Shown piece after piece: positions 29,383 to 39,407 of a DNA stretch of 64,000 nucleotides. This DNA comes from Mesorhabditis belari. Its lineage: Eukaryota > Nematoda > Chromadorea > Rhabditida > Rhabditidae. Each line of letters starts with the position of its first letter. The stretch's first letter is position 1. Under the pieces are notes generated by a model. The model had not been told where the DNA came from. It made no database searches and worked only from the letters and a program-made list of their open reading frames with translations. Location: positions 124,001-188,000 of the forward strand of contig CAUEEP010000730.1 in NCBI GenBank assembly GCA_958450365.1, in the 5' to 3' direction. The translations under genes and the position numbers were made by a program.

Positions 29383-32300
29383 ATGGAATTCCCGCTCCCC
29401 CAGTTGTCCTTGCCACCTCGGAAAAACTCCTATCACACATTGATCAGCTATCCGACCGGCAATTATACGGAACAATCAAATAATTGGTGAGTTGATGATT
29501 AAATCAAGATTAAATTTTAAGTTTTTAAATGTTTATGTTTTAGGATTAATCCGTCTCCCGTTTCGATTCAAACCGAGGTCAACCTAACATCCGAAGAGTC
29601 GTTTGCGATTAGGTAGCCTTTTTATAATATCTTTTTGTTTATCTATTTAAAAAGAACACAAAACGGTTGCTACATTGTTTTTATTGGTTACATATCTCAT
29701 GGTGCAAATACATAGTTTAAGAGAATCTTGCCTGGATGAAGTTTATTCCGCATACTTAGGCGGCGTTGCGTGCACGTGACGGCCGGTATCTTAAATTTTT
29801 GTAGTCGCTTTTCTCAACTTTGTCGGTAGTTTGTAGCATTTTTCATATAAATATTAAGTTATTAGGTTATTTATTGGCTTTGCCTCGACAAATTTCCACT
29901 TAAATAGTTGCTTAAAACATCAAAAAAGCAAACGTTTCTAATAAGCTCAATAAATTAATGATTTCAGTAAAAAACTGGAAGGTTACGCTGCTCGTCCGCA
30001 CCTTCGTGCACCATCGATTGACCACGATGAACAAATTATCGTTGATGACGACGATTCGGTACATTTCTGAGCTACTCATTTGTTAATTTTTGCTTTTAGT
30101 TGCCATTTGGAGACTATGTGACTCATTCCGGGAACGGAATCAAGAATCTACACGGTAGCTGTTTTTTTCTAAATTTGATTCCTAAATGATTTTTAGAGAG
30201 GTAATCAAAATGTGATTGTTCGCTCTCCATCGCCAGTTGCTGTAAGACCACCAATAAGGCGGGATCGATCGGAAATTGGCAGAAAGCAGAGATGCTTGGT
30301 AAAAGTTTTAGATATCTAGCAGCAATAATAACTTTTTAGGTTTGTGATACTGTTACATCCGGCTTTCATTTTGGTGCCGTTTCTTGTGCAGCATGTAGTG
30401 CATTTTTCAGGAGGTACTTGTGGCTATCATCATCTTCAAATGAGTTTTAGAACAATTGCTGAGCGTCGGGAATATACTTGCCGAGCAGAAGGATCAGCCC
30501 ATTTAAAATGTGAAATAAGCGCAGGTATATTAAAAAATAAAAAAAAAAAAATCTTATTTAGAACAACGTTGTTATTGTCGTGCTTGTCGTCTACAAAAGT
30601 GCATTGATGTCGGCATGGATCCTATGGGTGTGTTTTAAAGAGCGCTTGAATAATAATAGGCTAACATTTCAGCCGTTCAACCACATCGTGATCAAATTGG
30701 TGCCAAACGCAAACACGATGGACAGCGGCATTCAATGGAATCGGTACATCTATGGGTTTTGAGGATTATAATGGTAAAATTTAGCCAGTCCCAAGCGCCG
30801 ATGGTTCCTTGTATTTGAATCCGTAAGCCATTTCTTTTTTTGAAAACTAAGTATTTTTTTAGGCGTATTGAAGAAGTACTTTCTGGTCGGCTGGCTCGGT
30901 CAATCGGCGGATCACCTCCACTCAAAAGAGGAAAAGCCACCACAGCACTTTTAGCTTCGAATACTGCATATGCCGAACAGGCAAGAGGAAATTCTTTAGC
31001 TAAACACTTACGTTTTTAGTTGATTGCTCTTTCGCGACAACCTGTGATTTCTGAGCGAAAAGCGGCAACTTTAACGACTCGCCATGCTCAATCATCGTCT
31101 CCAACAGTCAGCGAGGAAAACGACAATGTTGTTCAGGTTATTGATTCTTGTAGTTAATACTAACTTTTTAAATTTATAGAGAGAATCCGCTGATTCTGAC
31201 GCCAAGAAGCCCCCAACTTTAGAAGAAAAACTTCCAAGTGTTAACAATGTAAGCATGCTTTTGCTTTTCCTACTTACGGAAGAAATTTAGGAATCTAATG
31301 ACGAGGGGAAGTTTATTGTGTATGAGTATGAACTTTATTCTGGCGACGAAGGAAGCGCTGAATCGGGATCGAAACCACGTAGCTGGCCATCTGAGGGTAA
31401 ACACCGAATATCTTTGATGCCTCAAGATAAAAACGAAACTGGTTAGCACATTTTTAATTAGGAAATTTTTCATTAATTGCTTTAGATACTAGCAATTTAC
31501 CCGATCCAAGCGAGAATGTGATCGAGACCCTCGTCTCTGCATATGAAAGACTTCGGGAGCGAAGGCGTCTTTTATATTGCCCGGATACGATTCGAGACAT
31601 CTTGGGTGGAAATCAACCGGTTAGTCAGCTGCATGTTTTTGACACTTTTTTGAATCTCAGGTTTCACGTCCGGCTGATTGTGGAGCTCGTATGCAAAAGC
31701 AACGTCTTCGTCAAGAAGTCGGTCTTGTTGCCGAATTTCTATCCGTTTTAACACCATTTACAAACTTGGATTTGGATGATAAAGTGGGCCCCTTCTAAAT
31801 TTTATTCGTTTAAATAATGCTCTAGATTGCCTTGTTCAAAGCACTATCTTGTCCATATTCAATTCTCGAAAAACACTATGTGACGATGAGGGGTGGTGGT
31901 CTGCAACAAAATCGAATTATTCACAACGACAACTCATACACGGATTTAACTGATGCTGCACTTGACCGCTTACAATTAGAAGGAGGAAAAGCTGATCATC
32001 CATTTACCGACAAAGCCATGCTCAAACGGTACTCGTTTTTGTTTATCAAAATTCTAACTTTTTTCAGAGTATTTATTGACCCTCTTCGTGATTCTCTACA
32101 AGAAGTTACGGGAGCAATGTACAACATGAAGATGACAGATGTCGAGTTCTGCGCACTTATCGCCGTTATTCTTTTTGATCCTTGTATGTACTTTTCCGAT
32201 ACACTAAAAAAATTTCTTTAGCTACTGCCGGGTTATCGGACGCAACTCGAGCACATGTTCGTGCGGCGCGAGAAAGGATTTACGAGGTAATATTGAGTAG

Positions 32301-32598
32301 CCGTTTAAGGCAGTGCTATATGAAAAAAATTTTATCTACAATTTAGGATTGGTTCCTCTATTATCGATCGCGTAATGTTCTTGATTCTAGCCAACGTGTT
32401 GGTAATACCATGTTGCTTCTTCCAGCGGTTCAGGTAAGTTTCTACAAAAGTTATGAATTTCCACTTTCTTCCATTTTTCATATATTTACAAGTTTTTAGG
32501 CAACAGCTGAGAAATCCCATGAAAACTATCACATGGTTCGTGTGTTTGACCTGTTTGCCTACGATAAAATACTGGACGAGATCATGCTGCAAGCCTAG
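29383..32598 (+). CDS. Nuclear hormone receptor with ligand-binding domain (copy 2), frameshifted exon
   Basis: Same exon series as copy 1 from ATG 29383 through the zinc-finger domain, then unique exons. The hinge continues ENVIETLVSAYERLRERRR. The ligand-binding domain shows EVGLVAEFLSVLTPFTNLDL, DKIALFKALSCPYSILEKHY, MTDVEFCALIAVILFDP and VFDLFAYDKILDEIMLQA, stopping at 32596-32598. Exon 30100-30154 has 55 nt where copy 1 has 54: an extra G at about 30144 (ATCAAGAATC against ATCAAAATC). Used as is, it brings a stop (AGG TAA) at the start of the next exon, before the zinc fingers. The exon's flanking phases are both 0, so skipping it would restore frame. The gene is therefore either an LBD receptor made by skipping, a recent pseudogene, or carries a sequencing error. 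Confidence 0.8.
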
Positions 32599-32959
32599 AA
32601 AAATATTTACCTCATGAAATCTCTTATTTGTCATTTTTTCTTTAATATGTAAAATGTTTTATATAATGTACGCGTTGATGGCAAATGTAAAGCTTATTAT
32701 TATGTGTGAAAATTTTACTTTGTAGTTGATTGCTAGAAATAATAAAATGCTTTTTTAAAACGATTGAAATTTTAAATGCTTCCTAAATCATCAAGGTACT
32801 TTTTAAGATCTCATTTGATATTTTTGAAACTTTAAAATGAACAAATAAGTTTTTGTTTGTTGTTAAGGTTTTGTAAAAGGTGAATGAGCAAAAAATTTTT
32901 CAATAGCTCTGTTAGCTTTTTTTACAATAGTTTAACGGGATTATTTAGCTTTTCTGCTC
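32599..32959. other. Spacer between receptor copy 2 and rabs-5
   Basis: AT-rich, with AATAAAAT near 32741 as a likely polyadenylation signal for the receptor. A TTATTTAG acceptor-like site at 32941-32948 precedes the rabs-5 start. Nothing else is seen. Confidence 0.5.
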
Positions 32960-35429
32960 ATGGAAGATGGTCCCTCCGTTATCCAGCAAGTTTGTTTTAA
33001 AACATAAATTTAAAGGACCGGCCAAATTTTAAGAAAGCATGCTATTTTGGTGTTTAATTTAGGGTTTTCTATGCCCATTTTGTATGACGGACCTTGGGAG
33101 CTATATAGCCTTAGCGAACCATGTAGAATCAGCTCACCCAGAAGATGCCGATACTCCTGCTTTCGAACAAATAAGAGGTTCGGTAATTCTTACAACTGTA
33201 GAATATTTTATCCTAGGTTTCATTGATAAAGCCAAAAGAAGCTTTAAACGCTTTGAACCGGGGATTGACATCGAGAATCTTCGAGAAAAAGTTGGAAACA
33301 TTGCAACGAGTGCATCCGCTGGCAATATTCTTCAGAGTGAAAGCTTACAAAGAAGCGTCGAACCACTTCGAAAAACTCGAAGCAAGTTGGTTGAAACGGT
33401 TAATTCTGAAGATTGTTTCTATAATTTAGATCTCGTGAACGTGAAGTTAAGCCAACCAAAGTGAAACCAATTGAGATTATTCATGTTCGACCGGAGATTG
33501 GTTATTTATTTTATTATTTGTAAATCTTTTGAGTCTTTTTAGGAGTCAAACGATCGCACACGGATTATTTTTTACGTTGTCGAGAAGCCTCTGTGAACGA
33601 TATAGCAGTTAGGACCAATACTTTGATCATTCGAATGGACAAACTAATTAATGAAGCCCCACAAGAACACAGTAAACGGAAAGGTAAACTTTGAATGCTC
33701 TGCCATAATATTTTTATTAAGATTTTGAACGGTTCGTTGTTCCTTGGTCAGAAGATTCAGAGAGTTCCGCATGTCCTGGTTGCAACCAAAAATTCAGTTT
33801 AACGAGGTAGTTTACCGTTTATAGCATAATGACATACTTTGTTCAGGAGGAGGCACCATTGCAGACTTTGTGGTAAAGTGCTCTGCGAAAAATGTAGTCG
33901 GTTTCTTTCATTTCTCACTGCAAGTAAGTTAGTTAGTATACTCAATTACTTACTTTGTTTAAGGAAAACTGACAAATCCTGCCCTTGCCGCTGCAATGAC
34001 CGAAGAAAAACAAAATGCTTCAACTCAAAAGGTAAAGTTTGACTTTAAAACTATTAGTCATTTATTACCAAAACATTTGCGTTTAGGCAGAAGTGCGTTC
34101 GTTGGATAAACTGGCTGATTTGGCACAACGAACTGGTGGCCATTTACGAGGCCTAATTGGTGGTTCAAAGAGTAACGATGGCTCAGAAGTCAGTATCTCA
34201 ACTCTTCTTCGCCAGGTCGTCTCCCCTACCAACACTTTTTTTTTGTTGTTACTTTGTTTTTCAACTATCCTTGCATCCCTCTTTTTTATAGTTGTGGTGA
34301 TGGTGGTGGAGACTCGATGTTTATTTTTCCCTTTTTATTGGTGTTTAGGATGCGGCTGAACATCTACGTGTTTGTGTGCCTTGTCTTACATTGCTGGAAA
34401 GGCGAGAACAACAAATGGAAGCCCGAAATCCGCCTGCCATGGTGTCACTGTATGAAAGATTGGTTGGACTTTTGAGTGAAATGTCGAAATTGACACCAAG
34501 CTACTCGAGGATGGCGCTGAGTATCAAGTAGAATAATCTAAATATTGTTTTCCAAATGCAAATTTTAGTAACGGGGAAGCAATTTATACTTTGCAAGCGG
34601 CTGAAGAGTTGAGACGACGCATTGCCGAACGACAACGAGAAGTTGATGTGCTAAGGTTGACTGGGTTTCTTGTATTTTTAAAGTCCTGATTTAGCAAGAC
34701 GATTGAAAATGAAGGAGGAGAGGGGCTTCCGTTTCGCGAACAACAACTACGCAAAAATATTCGCTTTGTGTCTGTTCAAACTTTGCACGTATTTTTTTAC
34801 ATGAATTATAGGCGACCGGAATTTTTTTTAGAATTTCATAAGCAATATGCCTAACTTGCCATCTTCTGAAAAATATGCCGAGCTTGCCGAGGAACATAGG
34901 AACAAAGTTGCTAAACAGGTATTATTCGTTAAATAAATTTTTAGATAGACCTATTTTAGGTTGAAGAAGCTCGCCTGCAAGCCCAACGGGCCGTCTCAAA
35001 TATCAAAGTAAAATAGGAAAGGCTCCTAAGCTATTACTTTTTATTCAGATTCCATCGGTACCAATTGTTGAAACTAAACCAAGTTCTTCATTTATGGGAC
35101 GAGTTGTTGAGGATGGGTAGACTCTCCGTTTAATAACTAAATTTTTTGTTATTTAGTTGGACTCCTGATTTTTCACCAATAACAAACCCGTTTGCTGAGG
35201 AAGAAGATCGACAACATCCTTTACAAGAACAACGAGGAATTCTTCGCGGGTATGGATTAAATTGTTTGCTTTGCCCTAAAACAAGACCAGAGGGCTATGT
35301 AATTCCTATACTTTTAGATATTTATCTCAAGCAGCGGCGGTTGGTCGATTGGAAGAAGTGGAGATATTAGAACGAAATCTCCGCGATCTTGAAGCCGAAA
35401 TGAGGCAACTTGGCCTCAACTTTGATTAA
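32960..35429 (+). CDS. rabs-5: Rabenosyn-5, FYVE-domain Rab effector
   Basis: Endosomal tether that binds PI3P and Rab5/Rab4 and takes part in early endosome fusion and recycling. ATG 32960 (MEDGPSVIQQ) splices to a C2H2 finger (GFLCPFCMTDLGSYIALANH, then VESAH). Next come ENLREKVGNIA and a FYVE finger whose first half is CPGCNQKFSLTRRRHHCRLC, followed by GKVLCEKCSRF; RRHHCR is the PI3P-binding core. A long insert (QRTGGHLRGLIGGSKS) separates this from the last Cys pair (CVPCLTLLERRE), as in the family. Coiled coil, an NPF motif (NPFAEEE, an EHD-protein ligand) and a C-terminal Rab-binding helical hairpin (VEILERNLRDLEAEMRQLGL) follow. The stop is at 35427-35429. Introns are short with TTTTAG acceptors. 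A 39-nt in-frame stretch near 33179-33217 may or may not be an intron. Confidence 0.92.
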
Positions 35430-35854
35430 ATTTGACGCTTTTGCCTCTGTCTTCACATATTTTCGGATCTTTTTTTGCATATCCTAAAACTACTTGTGTG
35501 CTGCATTTTTTCTGGTCTTTCAGAGTATGAAATTTATTCTGTTAAGATGTTATTTATTGTTTACTTTATCTAAATATTTTTTATGCACAATTTTCTCAAA
35601 TATCTGGTCATGAAAGTTTTGTGATTTTTTGCTATTTTCCAGTGAAACTTTTTGCCTTTTGTGGATGTTTAAAATATTAACAATTTGTCATAATCTTTGA
35701 GCTTGCAATGTGATAGCGAAATGATAAACATTTAATTTATGAGAGAGTTGAAACGGGAGGTCCGATTGGGTTTCTCCATTGAAAGTATCGTACGCAGTTT
35801 TTCAGATTTATTTGATTTTGATTGTTTAGTTAAATCTACAAATAAATCGTCACT
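35430..35854. other. Spacer between rabs-5 and lsm-7
   Basis: AT-rich 3' UTR-like sequence. A TTTTTCAG site ends near 35803 and a TTGTTTAG site near 35829; either could serve as a trans-splice acceptor for lsm-7. The spacing of about 425 nt is longer than typical nematode operon spacing, so an operon is not clear. Confidence 0.45.
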
Positions 35855-36314
35855 ATGGCACCTCCGGTAAGTGCTGTATTGAAGGTTTTAATTTTATTCT
35901 TCGAATTCAGGAAAAAGATGATGGCGGCCGCAAAAAGAAAGAATCGATCGTCGATTTGTCTCGCTTCATCGACAAGAAAGTTCGCGTCAAATTTCAAGGT
36001 GGTCGCGAAGGTGAGACTATTTTGTAAAAAAATATGAAAAACCTTTGATTTAGCTATGGGTGTTTTGAAGGGATACGATGCATTGTTAAATCTCGTGCTC
36101 GATAACGCTGTCGAATATTTACGAGAGTCTACCGATAGTGAAAAGTAGGTTTTTAAGTAAAACTTCCAAATGGCGGTCACTTATGTTTTTTAGGATTGGT
36201 GAGGAAACTCGATCGTTGGGATTGATTGTGGGACGAGGAACAGCGATAACGATTATAGCCCCTGCTGACGGTGTCGAACAAATCGCGAATCCTTTTGCAA
36301 ATCCCGATGAATGA
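35855..36314 (+). CDS. lsm-7: LSM7, U6 snRNP / mRNA decay Sm-like protein
   Basis: Subunit of the Lsm2-8 ring (U6 snRNA) and Lsm1-7 ring (mRNA decapping). Four exons begin ATGGCACCTCCG at 35855 and give MAPPEKDDGGRKKKESIVDL. The Sm1 motif is RFIDKKVRVKFQGGREAMGV with LKGYDALLNLVLDNAVEYL; the Sm2 motif is LGLIVGRGTAITIIAP. The protein is about 106 residues, the usual length for LSM7, and ends NPFANPDE with TGA at 36312-36314. Introns are 50-60 nt. Confidence 0.95.
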
Positions 36315-36874
36315 GACTTCCCTTTTGGATGTAATTAAAGTTTGTCGAATCTTCGAAGTTTTTCATATTGTTGCCGAATTTTTATAAACCCGTGTTGTTA
36401 TTTTTGATCTCTTCTTTTATTTTTGGTAATTTATTCTTGGGCTGCGTTTTGTTGTACTTCTTCACCGGTAATTTTCAGGAACTCAAATGAAACTTTATAT
36501 ACACATCGATAAGTTTACAGAGGAAATTGAGTGAAACCAGGGGAAATCCGAAAAAAACATGACCTGAATGAGTGTGTTATGTAGGAGAGAATGATTGAAT
36601 GAAGGGGAGGGGTCAATTTGAATTGAAAGACCCAACAATCATCTCTAAAGGGCACTATGATGTGTGGAAAAGGGAAAAAAGAGAATTCACATCTATTCAA
36701 AAAAAGAGAATTGGGACGACAATCAATTCTTGGCAACTATACAATTGGAAAAGATTTTCCGGAGGATAAGTTGGATTGTGAGGAGATGAAAATTTCGATA
36801 TTTATAAGGAGGAATTCAGTGAATCAAAAAGCCTGTGTAAATACAGCTGAGAGATTTTTTAGGACAAATGTTTT
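36315..36874. other. Convergent 3' region between lsm-7 and lgg-2
   Basis: This lies between the plus-strand lsm-7 and minus-strand lgg-2 stops. It has AT-rich and purine-rich stretches and open frames of about 70 codons with no recognisable motif. No RNA gene or repeat is seen. Confidence 0.45.
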
Positions 36875-37912
36875 CTATCCGAAAGCTGGTTGACTGGTGT
36901 AGACGACATAAAGGAAACCATCCGAATCTTGTTCTTTCTGAAAAATTGAGAAATGTTCATGAGAAAGTGTCAAGAGCTCAATACTTGAAAAAATATTGTG
37001 AACTGGCTTGACTCTAGGGTTATCAGTGTTTCAATTTCACCTGATACAATTCGGACATTGTCATCGAGTTCGAGACAACCGATTTCTCGTTGACGAGCAA
37101 GAAAAATGCTTGTTCTGGATGCAATTGAAGCCTGAAATTTTGGTCATTGAACATTCCTATTTATAAAACTGAAGGCAAACAGTCAAAGCTTAACTCTAGA
37201 CTTGTTTAAAATCGATTTGCTGACCTGCGTCGAACGATATGCATCAATTCGGCAACAGTGATGTGATCGGGAACGAGGAACTTGCATCGATCCATCAACG
37301 GAAGACTTCGCTCACCTGGAATTAGCACCGTTAAAGATACCGCCTTTTACCCTCAGCCTTTTACAGTCCACTGGAAGATTATGGGATCTTTTGGATCAGT
37401 AAAGATTGTTTTAATCTTAATCCTTTTTTCATGCACAAACCTTCAAATCGCTCAATAATCACAGGCACTTTATTGGGCTGTTGGCGTTTAATTTCTTGAA
37501 CATCTTTCTCTCGAGCATCTGAAATGATTTGTAAATAAAAAGATTGAGAAAGCGATCACTGACGGAATGGTCTCCTCTCTTTGAATGTGGGAATGTGTCC
37601 TGTATTGAGTGCCATTCGATGATTCGACGCCGGGCGGTGCAGTTGAGAAACGGCGGACAAAGCCGACGACAACTGAATGGGGAATGGATAAGCACTTGAA
37701 AACTTGTATATCAGTTCAATCGGCACTTTTCTCATATCTAGCGTGATTGGACGTGGATTATTTGGATCTTGCGAAAGAAAAGTGTGAAAGGTCGGGAAAT
37801 TTGAAATGGGAATCGATTAAGGCATCAAAATCTAGTTGTTCCCATTTTTAATCGATTTTCTCACCTGATTCTGCACCGCCGACGAGGCCGCTTCCCAGGA
37901 TAGAGACTCCAC
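36875..37912 (-). CDS. lgg-2: Atg8/LC3 ubiquitin-like protein LGG-2
   Basis: Autophagosome membrane protein that is conjugated to phosphatidylethanolamine. The core reads MALNTGHIPTFKERRPFH from ATG 37615. It continues with QQPNKVPVIIERFEGERSLP, DRCKFLVPDHITVAELMHIV, LHPEQAFFLLVNEKSVVSNS and DGFLYVVYTSQPAFG, ending at 36875. The last coded residue is Gly, so no pro-peptide needs trimming by ATG4, as in C. elegans LGG-2 from memory. The exon at 37564-37767 uses donor GTCAGT, giving RRPFH|ARE. The frame stays open upstream of the ATG in that exon (DPNNPRPITLDMRKVPIEL and on) and joins in phase to an exon at 37865-37912 (GVSILGSGLVGGAES). This suggests an extended N-terminal isoform whose first exon I did not find. 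The core is certain; the extension is inferred. Confidence 0.92.
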
Positions 37913-39407
37913 CTGAAAATTGGATGTACTATAGAAGGGAAAAGTTTGAAAAATCATTGAATGATGGAAATTTAAATAAATCTTTGATATAAGTAAAGAA
38001 TTACTTGAATCATTTGAGAAATATGCGAAATCAGAGTTTCGAGTAGGGAAGGAGTGGATTTCACAAGTAATGACCACAAAGGGACAGATAAGGATCCAAG
38101 GGAATTGCACAAGGAAAAGATCTTATGAAATTATTGGGAAAATTGAAGATGGGAAGAGATTTAGACAAAAAAGTGATCGATCGATTAATTGATGGGGGAA
38201 TGGCCAAGGGAAAGGGAAATCAGAGAATTTCGATTGTAAACGGGGAAATTGAAAAGTTAAATAAATTTAACGGCCTTATACTTTTAAGATATTCAGTTAA
38301 TGTTGAGAAATTCGATTAATTGATGCAAAGGATCGGAGTTCAACAAGAAAAGAAGGGAAATTGAGGTTGAAAGCAGGGAAATTAACAATCTTTAGTTATT
38401 TAAGTTATCCTATATTTTGAAGATATATTCAGTTAATAATTGTCTTGAGAAAGTGTTGGAAATCGGGATTATTCAACGCTTTGTACAAGTTTTGGTCTTA
38501 TGATCAGAAATGTTTGAGTGAAATGACCAGCAGAAAGACAAGCTTTGTTATTCCCTTCCTTTTTCCCTTCTTTCCCTATTCCCCTTTGCCCGCTTTCCTT
38601 TCGATTTCTCTGTGTTTCTCTTTTGCGATCAGCTGCTCTCACCCACATGATCACCGCTGAAAGGAAATCCCTTCGAGACACTGAAAAGATATGAAATAAA
38701 CGAGAACAAATACTCAATGCGTTTTTCAGATTCAGAATTAAAATCGTGTTTTTTGTATGATGAAAAAAAAAGAGAGAGATGAGGCGACGAGAACTATCGT
38801 TTATTCGACGATTATCGGAACACTCGACTTTGATGGAGCAAAATGCACAAACGACAACGATAACCACGTCAATCTCATGGATACGGCTCATTTTCTTGTG
38901 TTTTGGGGTATCCCTAGTGACACAGGTGGGCAGATTTTTTTGAAAAAGTATCAGAAATGAAATGAAAATGATAGATTTAACTTAAGAAAGCGATTAGGAA
39001 GGAAATAACGGAGTTATTAAAAAAATCGTCTAAAAAACGTCTCAAGTGTATCAGACGGTTTTGGGTACTGTAGTCGGTAGATATATTTAAAGATAGCCAT
39101 CAAAGAGATATAAATAATGAATGAATATTAGTATTGTACCTCTGTATCGAAACGAAATACACAAAAATCCATCCAGCTTCTCAAAGCTTAAGAATGAGCC
39201 TTATCCGGTGAAATACCATAGTCAAACCGTTAGTTTTCTTTCCATCAGCTCAATTTAAATCATTCAATCATAAGGCTCAGTCAATGATCCAAAAATTGGG
39301 CTGATTGGATGAAAAGTGGCAGCTGGATTACAATAGTTTTCTCAATTTCTCAAAGAGGTGTCTTTTAGAGCTTTCCAATCATTTAACATTTCCAGCTCAT
39401 TAGCATC
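37913..39407. other. Intergenic region between lgg-2 and fic-1
   Basis: The divergent promoter region of lgg-2 (minus) and fic-1 (plus), about 1.5 kb. Two weakly similar AT-rich phrases (AAGATATTCAGTTAAT near 38287 and AAGATATATTCAGTTAAT near 38420) may be an old direct repeat. The longest open frame (minus 38469-38891, 140 codons) is Arg/Ser-rich with no recognisable domain or splice pattern, and I do not call it a gene. A first exon of the long lgg-2 isoform could lie here. Confidence 0.45.

Larger units (their letters stand above)
27483..31530. repeat. Tandem duplication, copy 2
   Basis: Second unit of the duplication described at 22549. It lacks the 873-bp transposon, so its length is 4048 bp against 4934 bp for copy 1. 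It continues without a break into unique sequence that encodes the rest of the receptor, so copy 2 has the original downstream context while copy 1 has the original upstream (mbk-2) context. Confidence 0.97.

Noticed and set aside
35430..36314. rabs-5 and lsm-7 as an operon
   Set aside because: The gap of about 425 nt is larger than usual operon spacing, and no clear inter-cistronic U-rich element was found.
38469..38891. 140-codon minus-strand open frame between lgg-2 and fic-1
   Set aside because: Low-complexity Arg/Ser/Lys content, no motif and no splice partners.
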